Assembly (NCBI RefSeq): GCF_004139715.1
Contig: NZ_CP035544.1
Location: 62,001 to 126,000 of the forward strand
DNA length: 64,000 nucleotides
Direction: 5' to 3'
From: Muriicola soli
GTDB taxonomy: Bacteria > Bacteroidota > Bacteroidia > Flavobacteriales > Flavobacteriaceae
Below are positions 38,268 through 47,408 of this stretch, in pieces. A program made the position numbers and the translations under genes. Position 1 is the first letter of the stretch. Every line of letters begins with the position of its first letter. Under the pieces are notes generated by a model, which made no database searches, was not told the DNA's origin, and saw nothing but the letters and a program-made list of their open reading frames with translations.

Positions 38268-39814
38268 TTAGTTGGTACCACCTTCCCTGTTCGGGGACCT
38301 GGGGGTAGGCCAATCCCTTCTTTCCCCTGTTCTGGGATTGATGGAAAGTACCGCCTTTTCTCTCGAGGTTTTTTCAGGATCTTCACTGGCCATATAGGTG
38401 AGGATAGCCGTGAGGATTACGTTGTTTCGAACATCGTCAAAAACGATCTTGTCATAAGTATCAAGATTGGTGTGCCAGGTATAGTTCCAGTAGCTCCAGC
38501 TAAGAGAGCTCAGGGAGAATGCCGGGGCGCCCTGTGCAACGAATGAGGCGTAGTCCGATCCACCTCTTCCCGGATCACCCGGAAAGCTGGTTTCGATGTG
38601 TTTGGTGATACTTGCAGGGACAGCCTCCAACCACTTTCCCAGGTAGGCATAGGAATGCAGGAATCCCTGGCCCGAAAGGTTTACCACCCTCCCAGTACCG
38701 TTGTCCTGATTAAAGAGTGCCTGCAGGCCTTCAACAACTTCAGGACGGTCTTCAACAAAAGCTCTTGAGCCGTTGAGACCTTGTTCTTCACTGCCCCACA
38801 AACCAACAATGATGGTGCGCTTGGGATTGGGATATAGCTTTTTAAGTATTCTGGCGGTTTCCATCATGGTAATGGTTCCGGTACCGTTGTCAGTAGCTCC
38901 TGTACCCCCGTCCCAGGAATCGAAGTGGGCAGAAAGCACGATGTATTCATCCGGAAACTCTGTGCCTGGTATCGTCGCTATCGTATTAAAGGTAGGTACC
39001 CTTCCCAGCTCTTTGGATTCGGCCACGATCCTGATCAAAGGTTCACTTCCGTGCTCTACCATTCGATACAGCATTCCGTAGTCCTCCAGGGAAAGATCTA
39101 CCACCGGTATTTCTTTGGTATCGGCACTAAAGATCTTATTTGCCCCAAAACCTGAGGACCAGCGTGATTGAATAATGCCAGCTGCCCCGGCTTCTTCCAG
39201 TGCCTTGTTTATAGTTCTGCTATTATACCCGGTATTTCTGATTTTTTGACGCCAGGCATCCTCGAGTTCGTTTCGATCTGCCTTCATCTTTTCGAAGGAT
39301 TCAGGCGTTGCGAATTCTTCCCAGTTGTAATCAGGTCTTCCCGTTGGTTGTGGCATCGATACCAAAACAAACTTGCCTTTTACGGCAGACACCCATTTTG
39401 TAAAAGCAAGGGAATCAGGAAGCGTTGGGATGGTAATTAGAGTAGCTTCAATTCCCTTTGGACCGGTGCCAGGACTCCAGGCTAATTGCCTGCCGCTTAA
39501 TGAGACTACCCTGGGTGAAAGCATGTCGATATGAGTAATACCGCGTTCCCATCCTCTCCAGGTACCCCAGGCTTCATTTTCAGCAGAGATTCCCCATTTT
39601 GAAAAGGTATTTACAGCCCAATCATGAGCATTCTTCATCTGGGGGTTCCTACCAGGCGCGGACCCACAACATCCATTAATTCGTGAGCCAGAACAGTTAA
39701 TTGGGAATTCTCATTCGCTTCTTTTTCGATAGCTGTGGCCATTTCCTGGGCGCTTTGTGCCTGTAGAATTACCGTACTGATCAAGAGGGCAAATAAGGTG
39801 CTAAGTTTTTGCAT
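38268..39814 (-). CDS. Secreted M28-family aminopeptidase with PA domain, frame interrupted
   Basis: The signal peptide and first ~58 codons are in one frame from the ATG at 39814 (MQKLSTLFALLISTVILQAQ, then LTVLAHELMDVVGPRLVGTP). The remaining 456 codons are in another frame, starting MKNAHDWAV at 39638. Adding one C (coding strand) to the C5 run at 39641-39645 joins them as VGTPQMKNAHDWAV, giving ~515 residues. A PA-like insert lies at ~110-230. Zinc ligands: VLSAHFDSWDGGTGATDNGTG ... in parts AHFDSWDGG and TDNGTG; Glu in GSEEQGLNGSRAF; FNQDNGTGR; and the late His in WHTNLDTYDKI. Extracellular or periplasmic peptide breakdown. Confidence 0.88.
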
Positions 39815-39985
39815 AGTGAGAGTCTATTTTTAAAGAAGCCCTAATATAAAAAGAAAAGCTGTGCTGCAGTACAATAGGGGTCGTAATCTCTTCACTGCAA
39901 AAATCAGAAAATAGAATGCAAACGACTACAAACGATAACAAACGAAAATAAATAAGTAACAACCTACTAATGGTAATTACTGATT

Positions 39986-39993
39986 TATGTTTG
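39986..39993 (+). promoter_or_regulatory. -7 box of the ssb promoter
   Basis: TATGTTTG fits TAnnTTTG and lies 57 bp before the ssb ATG at 40050. It overlaps an upstream in-frame ATG at 39987, which argues against that longer start. Confidence 0.5.
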
Positions 39994-40049
39994 CCCAGTT
40001 GGTTGTAGTAACCGATAGTATTAACTGTTTAACCTTAAAATTAGTAATC

Positions 40050-40385
40050 ATGAATGCACTTAAAAACAAAGTACAGTTGATTGGAAACCTGGGACAAGAC
40101 CCGGAAATTGTAAATCTTGATGGGGGAAGTAAATTAGCCAAATTCTCAATTGCTACAAATGAGACCTACAAAAGTTCAAATGGCGAAAAGGTCACGGATA
40201 CCCAATGGCACAACATTGTAGTGTGGGGGAAACTGGCCGAGGTGGTAGAGAAATTTTTATCCAAAGGCAGCGAAGTGGCCGTGGAAGGAAAGTTGATCCA
40301 CAGGTCTTATGAGACCAAAGAAGGCGAGAAACGTTACGTCTCTGAGATCAAATGTAATGAACTCTTGATGCTGGGCCGACAATAA
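40050..40385 (+). CDS. ssb: Single-stranded DNA-binding protein
   Basis: 111 residues from the ATG at 40050 (MNALKNKVQLIGNLGQDPE). One OB fold with family motifs LIGNLGQDPE, KFSIATNETYKS, TQWHNIVVWGKLAEVVEKFL and GSEVAVEGKLIHRSYET. The Gly/Pro-rich linker and acidic DDxxF tail of classical SSB are missing. This short form is common in flavobacteria as a second SSB and may serve repair or competence in place of the replication fork. It is followed by a good terminator. Confidence 0.93.
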   Translation: MNALKNKVQLIGNLGQDPEIVNLDGGSKLAKFSIATNETYKSSNGEKVTDTQWHNIVVWGKLAEVVEKFLSKGSEVAVEGKLIHRSYETKEGEKRYVSEIKCNELLMLGRQ

Positions 40386-40402
40386 AAAGACAACTGGTCG
40401 AT

Positions 40403-40430
40403 AAAGGGGGCATTTCGCCCCTTTTTCTTT
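40403..40430 (+). terminator. Rho-independent terminator of ssb
   Basis: Stem aaagggg/ccccttt around gcatttcg, then tttcttttt. It begins 18 bp after the stop codon. Confidence 0.8.
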
Positions 40431-40509
40431 TTCAAAAACAGGATTCTGGTTAACTTATAGTTCCCTGAAAGTATGTATTTTATCTGCTTGAGAGGAAGAA
40501 TTATAGCCC

Positions 40510-40935
40510 ATGAAAAGAATTCTAACAGCAATGATCACAGTACTTACCCTTATGTCTTATACGGGGCATACGCAGGGTAAAGAGACTGATGTTGCTTTTT
40601 TCGAATTCTATGAGAGTATTGCCATAAGGGATGCCCAGCTTGAAGCAATCCTTGAATTCACTTCGGAAGAGGATGAATCCGACTATTGGAAGGATCAGTT
40701 AAATTTTGAAAAACGCCTAAAGAAAGAAAAGTATCGGGCCTACAAGACTTATATTTTTTTCAAGAGAAAGGCGTATCAGGAACATCAAAAAGAATGTGAT
40801 ATTGTAGCCTATCACGGTAATGGATACAACAAAAAGGCTTTATTCTATGAAGTCCACGGTATGAGTGCTTCCCTGGAGCAGGTTGAAATAAGCAGGAATA
40901 CCGACGTTCTTCCTTCTATGGCTTCAAAGTATTAG
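40510..40935 (+). CDS. Small secreted protein of unknown function
   Basis: 141 residues with a signal peptide (ILTAMITVLTLMSYTGHTQG). The mature part is helical and charged (FFEFYESIAIRDAQLEAILEF; FEKRLKKEKYRAYKTYIFFKRKAYQEHQKECD) and ends with a strand region (ALFYEVHGMSASLEQVEIS). Unknown family. It stands between ssb and the convergent Lys/Cys-rich gene, with its own short upstream region. Confidence 0.6.
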   Translation: MKRILTAMITVLTLMSYTGHTQGKETDVAFFEFYESIAIRDAQLEAILEFTSEEDESDYWKDQLNFEKRLKKEKYRAYKTYIFFKRKAYQEHQKECDIVAYHGNGYNKKALFYEVHGMSASLEQVEISRNTDVLPSMASKY

Positions 40936-40950
40936 CCGTATTAAATCTTT

Positions 40951-41133
40951 TTAAGCAACTTTTTTAAGAAGATCAAAACAGGGGCAACGTTTGCAACGTT
41001 TCTTTTCAGACTTTTTATATTTTTTGCAACACTTGGATTTGCAATTGCCAGAAGACAAGGCATGAACTCCGGTCTTTTTTAACTTTTTAAGGCGTTTTTT
41101 TTCTTTTTTACCTTCTTTCTTATTTTTCCCCAT
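40951..41133 (-). CDS. Very basic Lys/Cys-rich miniprotein
   Basis: 60 residues from the ATG at 41133 (MGKNKKEGKKEKK); an in-frame start 7 codons upstream is possible. About a third of the residues are Lys. Seven Cys are grouped in the second half: NCKSKCCKKYKK, then KRCKRCPCFD. The pattern suggests a metal- or nucleic-acid-binding mini-protein. It lies next to, and in the same direction as, ferritin, with 64 bp between them, which may hint at a metal link. No known family is recognised. Convergent with the 40510 gene (15 bp apart). Confidence 0.65.
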   Translation of the reverse strand: MGKNKKEGKKEKKRLKKLKKTGVHALSSGNCKSKCCKKYKKSEKKRCKRCPCFDLLKKVA

Positions 41134-41197
41134 TTGGACTCGCTGAGAATCCAAAAATAATTATTTTTATTTAGAATTAATAAAAATAATAATAAAA

Positions 41198-41716
41198 TTA
41201 TTCATTGGTATCAGCTGCCGCACTATCTACCGTAATTTGTTGTACGTCCCGGTCGAACAAGTATAAGCCCCCCTTATCATTTCCTATCAAACTGATCTTG
41301 TCCAGGATATTTCTCGCAAGGGCTTCTTCCTCTATTTGCTCTGCTACATACCACTGGAGAAAATTATGGGTAGCGTAGTCCTTTTCTTCCAGGGCTACAT
41401 GGACCAGTTCATTGATACTTTGTGAAACAAAGATTTCGTGCTCGTATAATTCCTGAAACATTTTCTGAAAGCTGCCGAAATTTTTCTTGGGAGCTTTTAA
41501 ATCGGTTATGTGAGCATGTCCGCCGCGCTCATTTACGTATTTAATCAGTTTGAGCATATGCATCCTCTCTTCATCGGAATGACGATACATAAACAAAGAA
41601 ATTCCCTCAAGTCCTTTTACTTCTGCCCATGAGGCCATAGCCAGGTATACTTGCGATGATTCGGCCTCTACACGTATCTGTTCGTTCAGGGCCTTTTCCA
41701 TTTTGTCAGTCAACAT
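41198..41716 (-). CDS. ftnA: Ferritin (bacterial, non-heme)
   Basis: 172 residues from the ATG at 41716 (MLTDKMEKALNEQIRVEAESSQVYLAMASWAE). Ferroxidase-site Glu/His residues lie in NEQIRVEAESSQVYLAM, FMYRHSDEERMHMLKLI and VHVALEEKDYATHNFLQWYVAEQIEEEA (cited as motifs: RVEAESSQVY, HSDEERMHM, WYVAEQIEEE). A four-helix bundle with a fifth helix, forming a 24-mer iron store in the cytoplasm. The C-terminus carries a non-conserved tail VQQITVDSAAADTNE. The longer upstream start adds 11 non-conserved residues and is not chosen. Confidence 0.95.
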   Translation of the reverse strand: MLTDKMEKALNEQIRVEAESSQVYLAMASWAEVKGLEGISLFMYRHSDEERMHMLKLIKYVNERGGHAHITDLKAPKKNFGSFQKMFQELYEHEIFVSQSINELVHVALEEKDYATHNFLQWYVAEQIEEEALARNILDKISLIGNDKGGLYLFDRDVQQITVDSAAADTNE

Positions 41717-41821
41717 ATTTTGTATTTTCAGTAAAAATAAGCAATACAATCAATTTGATCAATGATATCTGTCAGCTAAAACCTTTACTTTAATTTGACT
41801 TTTTTATCGCTATTCTACCTC

Positions 41822-42724
41822 TTAAAAGTATAATTCCTGAACCAGTCGAAAAGTATTGGCATGTGCTTCTACTATTACCTTTATATCACGTGAATATCCT
41901 CCGCCCATACTGCATTGAACAGGAATGCCCAGATCTCTGCATTTTTGCAGAACAAAGGCATCCCGCTCTTTACACCCCGCGGTACTTAGACCAAGAGTTC
42001 CCAGTTTATCAGTTGCCAGGACATCTACCCCACAGAGGTAAAAAACAAAATCGGGGCGTTCTTTCTCGAGGAGTTTGGGAAATACATTTTTGAGGATAGC
42101 GAGGTATTCCATATCTGTAGTTCCTTTTTTCAAGGGAATATCCAGATCTGATGTTTCTTTTTTAAAAGGGTAGTTTCCACTGCCGTGCATAGAAAAGGTG
42201 AAAACCGTTGGATCTTGCTGAAAGATCTGGGCTGTTCCATTGCCCTGGTGCACATCCAGATCTACAATCAAAATTTTCTTAGCTTTCCCCGCCTGTTGCA
42301 GGTATCGCGCGCCAATTGCCTGGTCGTTCAGCAGGCAAAAAGCCTCTCCCCGATCGGTATATGCGTGATGAGTGCCCCCGGCGATATTCATTGAGATCCC
42401 ATATTCAAGGGCGTAATCACATCCTTTTATAGTCCCGTCTGCAATGATCCTTTCCCGTTCTACCAATACCTCACTCAAAGGAAAACCGATCTTTCTCGCG
42501 GCTTTTTGCGAGATTTTCATGTTCAGGAGATCGTAGAAATAATCGGCCTCATGTACTGCCAGAATAAATTTGTCATTGGGGATTTCCGGTTCAAAGAAAT
42601 TCTCAGCGGTACAAGTCCCTTCATATAACAATTGCTGTGGCAGCAAATCGTATTTGATCATGGGAAATCTGTGACCTTCCGGAAGTGGATGTCTGTATAT
42701 AGGATGAAATGCAATTTTTAACAC
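41822..42724 (-). CDS. Histone-deacetylase-family (AcuC-like) zinc amidohydrolase
   Basis: 300 residues, the usual length for bacterial HDAC-like deacetylases. Motifs: HRFPMIKYDLL at the N-terminus, the active-site GGTHHAYTDRGEAFC with the paired His, zinc-ligand stretch VDLDVHQGNGTAQ, second-shell FSMHGSGNYPF, and YLCGVDVLATDKLG plus MGGGYS near the end. It deacetylates small acetylated amines or proteins. Its start is 3 bp from the stop of the MG2/plug gene on the same strand, so the two are probably co-transcribed. The exact substrate is not known. Confidence 0.92.
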   Translation of the reverse strand: MLKIAFHPIYRHPLPEGHRFPMIKYDLLPQQLLYEGTCTAENFFEPEIPNDKFILAVHEADYFYDLLNMKISQKAARKIGFPLSEVLVERERIIADGTIKGCDYALEYGISMNIAGGTHHAYTDRGEAFCLLNDQAIGARYLQQAGKAKKILIVDLDVHQGNGTAQIFQQDPTVFTFSMHGSGNYPFKKETSDLDIPLKKGTTDMEYLAILKNVFPKLLEKERPDFVFYLCGVDVLATDKLGTLGLSTAGCKERDAFVLQKCRDLGIPVQCSMGGGYSRDIKVIVEAHANTFRLVQELYF

Positions 42725-42727
42725 CAG

Positions 42728-45081
42728 CTATTGAACCTTTAGTTCAACGATGTCTGATACAAATTCATTATCATTCACAATCCCTTCAAAATAAAGTTTT
42801 ACGGTTCCTAAGCCGTAATTCAGAAAGCTAAATTTCCCCACGCCTTTTGTATCTATTACAACATCGGGATGCCAGTCAACTGCACCAAAACTGTTGAAGA
42901 ATGTACCTGAGTAGCTGTTGTACATTGGGTTGTAAAACCGTTTATTTGCCGTGAAGGTAATCGGAATTTCATAGTCAATCAAAGTATTGCCAAATTGTGC
43001 CTTCCTCGCCTTGGAAGGATCTGTAACAATCTTGATCACACCGCCACCTCCCCGAATTCCAGCGCCAATTCCCGAAGGATTTATTTCTATATAATCCACC
43101 TGATCCATGAAGAATCGATACAAAACTGTAAAATTCGTCAATAGTACCCCATCGAGAAAAATAGCAGGCGTGGCATTGTTCAAGGTATTTGGATTTCTCG
43201 CCCTAATGGTAAATACACCGGAACTTTCATCTATAGCATATCCACGTGAACTCAGATATGTACTCAACAGCATATTACGCCTCCAATCATCTTCTTCAAA
43301 GACATCGACTCTTCCTACAGTATTATTTTTTATTTTTTCAATTCTTTGAGCCTTACTTTCCTCCAATAACAAAACCTCATCTAGCATCTGTACCTTATAA
43401 AAGCCTTCAAAGGAAGTAGCTTCCTGAACTTCTTTTAAAATTTGAGCCTGCTTATTTCCCAGGATAGATACCTCATTTAAACCAAGAGGAGGAGTGTAGG
43501 AGGGTTTGAATTGAACGAAAACTTTAGGTTGAAACCAACTGCCTTTATTATCAATAGCAGCGAGTCCCAATTTCTCATCATTGATAGGGAAGAAATTGTC
43601 CTTGGAAAAAAACTTCTGTTCTTCTGCTACGGTTATAAATTCAGATTCATTGTAAGTAGTCGGAGAGATAAAATAATCGTTTGTCCTTTTTTCATTAAAC
43701 GTAACTTTATATGAGATACCCTTTTCAAAATCGAAAAGATACTTCGGAGGCTTATTTTTATGGTATTCCACTGGTAACTACTCCATCCCTGTGTAAGGAG
43801 AAGGTTGTCTAATTCATATGCTTTTCTGGGCGTCTGATCAGTGAAGTAATAAGCTGCATTTTCTACCGGGCCTCTCAAATAAGGTGTAAGCAGGGTATAG
43901 GAAGGCAAATTGTGATGTCCTTTATAAGCCTCTGTTTTTTCGGGTAATACAGAAACACTAAGACTATTCCAGTATTTTGGATCTATTCCTTTTACGGAAA
44001 ATGATACTTGTATAGAATCATTGTCAAAGGAGTGTTCAGGTCTTGTAATTTCATGAGTTACAATCCCTTCATGATTAAAATAAAGTCGCTCAAAGACAGG
44101 TGTTCCAGCCTGATTAAATAGGGTAAATACGTTGATTCCCGGATAGAGATCCTTCTTTGGAAACACCTTGATCACCTGCTGCTGTTCAGCGAAGGAAATA
44201 TCAACTGCTTTAATACTATCCCCATTGTGAATGCTGAGCAGAAAGCGCTGATTCTTCTGCCTTTCCTCATTCAACCGAGCATTAATGATCAGTCCTAATT
44301 TATCCCTAAGGTCCTGAACTGTGCAGCTAACACCCTGTTTTTCAATATAATCAACAGGGATTTTAAAGTCCTGGTTATTGATGCGAAAGGTGGCAAAGTA
44401 ATTAGTTCCCTGTTTTGGGATAAGGGCAAATCTTCCTATTCCAAAGGAATTTAATTTAAAGATCGCCACTACCTTTCCTGCCGTGTCCTCCACTTTTCCT
44501 TCCAAAAAAGGAAAGCCAAAGCCTTTTTCATCTTTGATTACCACTCCGTAAATAGCATTTACGCCTACAAGAGCATGTCCGCTTTCGGGGAGAAATTGCG
44601 CATCTATTTGTAATTCTTTTTCCTCCGCTACGATCTCTTCTGTTTTATCAGGATCAATAATGGTCAGATTTTGCTCAAAGTAATTGGGTTCGGAAAAATT
44701 CCGCATCCAGTTGGTATAAGCTTTGAAGCGATAACTGCCTGTGGTAAATGTACTATCAAGTCTGATCAGGCCGCTGCCAACCCCATTTTCTATCCTGATT
44801 AGCTGTTTCTTCACGTCTCGCCCAAGACTATCCTGAATAACACAGTAGAGGTTCTTGGTTTCTAGAGATCTTTTTTTGCTTCCTTTTTCCAATACATAAG
44901 CTTTAAAGCCTATACCTTCTCCTTTGATATAAACAGATTTATTGAGATGTACGAAAACCACTTCCCGGGGAAGTTCGGAATACATTTCAAAGGCGGGCAA
45001 CAAATTATCGAGCTCAGAAGGGGGTTGGGCCTTCAGATAAGAAAAAGTGAAAAAGAAAAAAGAGAGAAGCAGGTATTTCAT
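42728..45081 (-). CDS. Exported MG2-domain protein with TonB plug-like C-terminal domain, frame interrupted
   Basis: Signal peptide YLLLSFFFFTFSYLKAQ. First frame (45081 to ~43770): an alpha-2-macroglobulin-like MG2 start, VFVHLNKSVYIKGEGIGFKAY, and further beta-sandwich domains. Second frame (to 42728): YHKNKPPKYLFDFEKGISYKV, then a plug-like domain with TPAIFLDGVLL ... VDYIEINPSGIGAGIRGGGG, the signature of TonB-receptor plugs, but no 22-stranded barrel. The two join in family members. One extra base in the cc of ttcca near 43767-43770 (TGGAAT to TGGGAAT on the coding strand) makes SSYQWEYHKNKPPKYL, ~784 residues. Proteins of this layout occur across Bacteroidota and are thought to be envelope-associated; role unknown. 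Confidence 0.8.
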
Positions 45082-45181
45082 TTATAGTATGTCAATAAGT
45101 AGATATCAAAGAAAGGGGAATCCTACAAAATATAAAAGTGTTTAGAGCTACTTTTTTATTAATCTTCGATAGAAGTATATA

Positions 45182-47260
45182 CTAGGAAATCGTCGCTCCG
45201 TTTATCACTCCGGAATCATCGGGATTTAAGAAAATTAAATCGCCATTTTCATTTTCTGTCATCAGAATCATTCCCTCGCTATCCACACCGCGCAAGGGTC
45301 TGGGCGCCAGGTTTACCAAAACGGTTACCTTTTTCCCGACTACCTCTTTGGCCGTAAAATGTTCGGCAATTCCAGACACAATGGTCCTTGTATCTAGACC
45401 GGTGTCTACTTTGAGCACCATAAGCTTTTTTGTTTTGGGCATTTTCTCAGCCTCCAGTACAGTGCCTACCCTCATGTCCATTTTGGAAAAGTCTTCGTAG
45501 GTAATCGTATCTTTTTGTGGCATAACGTCCTTGTTTTCTGTAGTGTTTGCTTTTTTAGTGGCTTCTAATTTATCGAGCTGTGCTTTGATCTCATCATCCT
45601 CAATTTTTCGGAATAATAACTCAGGTTTTCCTAACTGATGGGCCTCCGGCAAGAGCTTATCTGCTGTTGAAATAGTATTCCATTCCAAATGCGAAGAAAG
45701 GTTCTCAAGGTGAAGCATGACCTTTAATTTTCCTGAAGTAAAGGGCAGAAAGGGTTCGCTCAACACAGCCAGCCCCGTTGCAATCTGTAGGGCAGTGTTC
45801 ATAATTGTTGCAACTCGTTCTTCGTCTTCTTTAATCACCTTCCAGGGTTCCTGATCAGCAAGATATTTGTTGCCCAGACGGGCGAGGTTCATCAGTTCCT
45901 GGCCTGCCTCTCTAAAGCGATACCGCTCAATAGAATCGGCAATCTTATCCGGAAATTCACGTAGAGCTTTGAGTGCCTCAAGGTCTTCCGGGTTTAAGGT
46001 TCCTGCCGCAGGGACTGTACCCTTGTAGTATTTCTGCGTAAGGACAACAACCCTGTTTACGAAATTGCCGAAGATGGCTACAAGCTCATTGTTGTTCCGT
46101 GCCTGAAAATCGGCCCAGGTGAAATCGTTGTCTTTGGTCTCAGGGGCATTTGCCGTAAGCGTGTAACGAAGCACGTCCTGCGCATCTGGAAAATCAAGCA
46201 GATATTCATGTAGCCATACGGCCCAATTTTTTGACGTGGATAATTTCTGGCCTTCCAGATTTAAAAATTCGTTGGCTGGTACATTTTCAGGAAGAATATA
46301 GTCACCATGGGCCTTTAGCATGCTGGGGAAGATGATACAGTGAAAAACGATATTATCTTTCCCGATGAAATGAACCAATTTTGTGTCTTTTGCTTGCCAG
46401 TAAGGTTTCCAGTCTTTTCCCTCTCGCCCGGCCCATTCTTTGGTAGAGGAAATATAGCCTATGGGAGCATCGAACCATACGTATAGAACCTTCCCTTCTC
46501 CTCCTTTTACCGGAACAGGAATACCCCAGTCCAGATCGCGTGTTACCGCCCTGGGTTTGAGACCGTCATCGATCCATGATTTGCATTGGCCATATACATT
46601 GGGTTTCCAATCGTTTTTATGGTCGTCCAGGATCCAGCTCTTCAGAAATTCTTCATAACGTTCTAAAGGGAGAAACCAGTGTTTGGTTTCCCTGAGGGTC
46701 GGAACTGCTCCTGAAAGGGTAGATTTAGGATTGATGAGGTCCGTTGCGTTAAGGGAGGAGCCACAGTTTTCACATTGGTCTCCGTAAGCCTCTTCATAGC
46801 TGCATTTTGGGCATGTCCCGGTTACAAAACGGTCTGCTAAAAACTGCTTCGCCTGTTCATCGTAGAGTTGTGCTGTGGTTTCTTCAATAAAATCGCCTTG
46901 TTCATACAGCCTCAGAAAAAATTCACTGGCTGTCTGATGATGAATCTCAGCTGAGGTCCTGGAATAGTTGTCGAAGGTGATTCCAAAATCCTGAAAGGAT
47001 TTCTCTATAATCCCGTGATATTTGTCGATGATGTCTTTTGGCGACACCCCTTCTTTCTTTGCTTTCATGGGAATGGCAAAGCCGTGCTCATCGCTGCCGC
47101 AAACAAAGGCTACATCTCTGCCTGTCAGGCGTAAAAATCGCGCATAAATATCTGCGGGAACATAAACCCCGGCCAAATGCCCGATGTGAATGGGGCCATT
47201 TGTGTAAGGTAATGCTGCGGTAATGGTGTGCCGGGAGAATTTCTTAGGTGCCAATGCCAT
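45182..47260 (-). CDS. metG: Methionyl-tRNA synthetase with C-terminal tRNA-binding domain
   Basis: 692 residues. HIGH motif in [13 protein letters not shown]; four-Cys zinc knuckle [23 protein letters not shown]-equivalent [11 protein letters not shown]; anticodon-binding helical domain ~400-540; linker with [16 protein letters not shown]; and a C-terminal EMAP/Trbp111-type domain from ~585 ([17 protein letters not shown]). Length and all motifs are complete. It charges tRNA-Met in the cytoplasm. It is followed by the MG2/plug gene with ~100 bp between them, and preceded by ~150 bp containing the terminator of the DUF1501 operon. Confidence 0.97.
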   Translation of the reverse strand: MALAPKKFSRHTITAALPYTNGPIHIGHLAGVYVPADIYARFLRLTGRDVAFVCGSDEHGFAIPMKAKKEGVSPKDIIDKYHGIIEKSFQDFGITFDNYSRTSAEIHHQTASEFFLRLYEQGDFIEETTAQLYDEQAKQFLADRFVTGTCPKCSYEEAYGDQCENCGSSLNATDLINPKSTLSGAVPTLRETKHWFLPLERYEEFLKSWILDDHKNDWKPNVYGQCKSWIDDGLKPRAVTRDLDWGIPVPVKGGEGKVLYVWFDAPIGYISSTKEWAGREGKDWKPYWQAKDTKLVHFIGKDNIVFHCIIFPSMLKAHGDYILPENVPANEFLNLEGQKLSTSKNWAVWLHEYLLDFPDAQDVLRYTLTANAPETKDNDFTWADFQARNNNELVAIFGNFVNRVVVLTQKYYKGTVPAAGTLNPEDLEALKALREFPDKIADSIERYRFREAGQELMNLARLGNKYLADQEPWKVIKEDEERVATIMNTALQIATGLAVLSEPFLPFTSGKLKVMLHLENLSSHLEWNTISTADKLLPEAHQLGKPELLFRKIEDDEIKAQLDKLEATKKANTTENKDVMPQKDTITYEDFSKMDMRVGTVLEAEKMPKTKKLMVLKVDTGLDTRTIVSGIAEHFTAKEVVGKKVTVLVNLAPRPLRGVDSEGMILMTENENGDLIFLNPDDSGVINGATIS

Positions 47261-47320
47261 TAAACTCGTGGATTAAGGCACAAAAATAACCATTTTTTAA
47301 TGCCTTCTCTCCGGCAGAGG

Positions 47321-47384
47321 GAAAAAAGAAAACCTTCGTATGTCCATGACTCCAGATGATTTTCTGAAGCCGGAAATACGAAGG
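47321..47384 (-). terminator. Possible terminator of the DUF1800-DUF1501 operon
   Basis: On the minus strand, ccttcgtat pairs with atacgaagg across a ~34-nt partly structured loop and is followed by ttttcttttttc. It begins ~25 bp after the DUF1501 stop. Confidence 0.45.
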
Positions 47385-47408
47385 CTGCTATAGCGTCGTA
47401 GGAGTAGC

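Noticed and set aside
39987-40049. Longer start for ssb at 39987
   Set aside because: The added 21 residues are not part of the OB fold, and the region holds the TATGTTTG promoter box.
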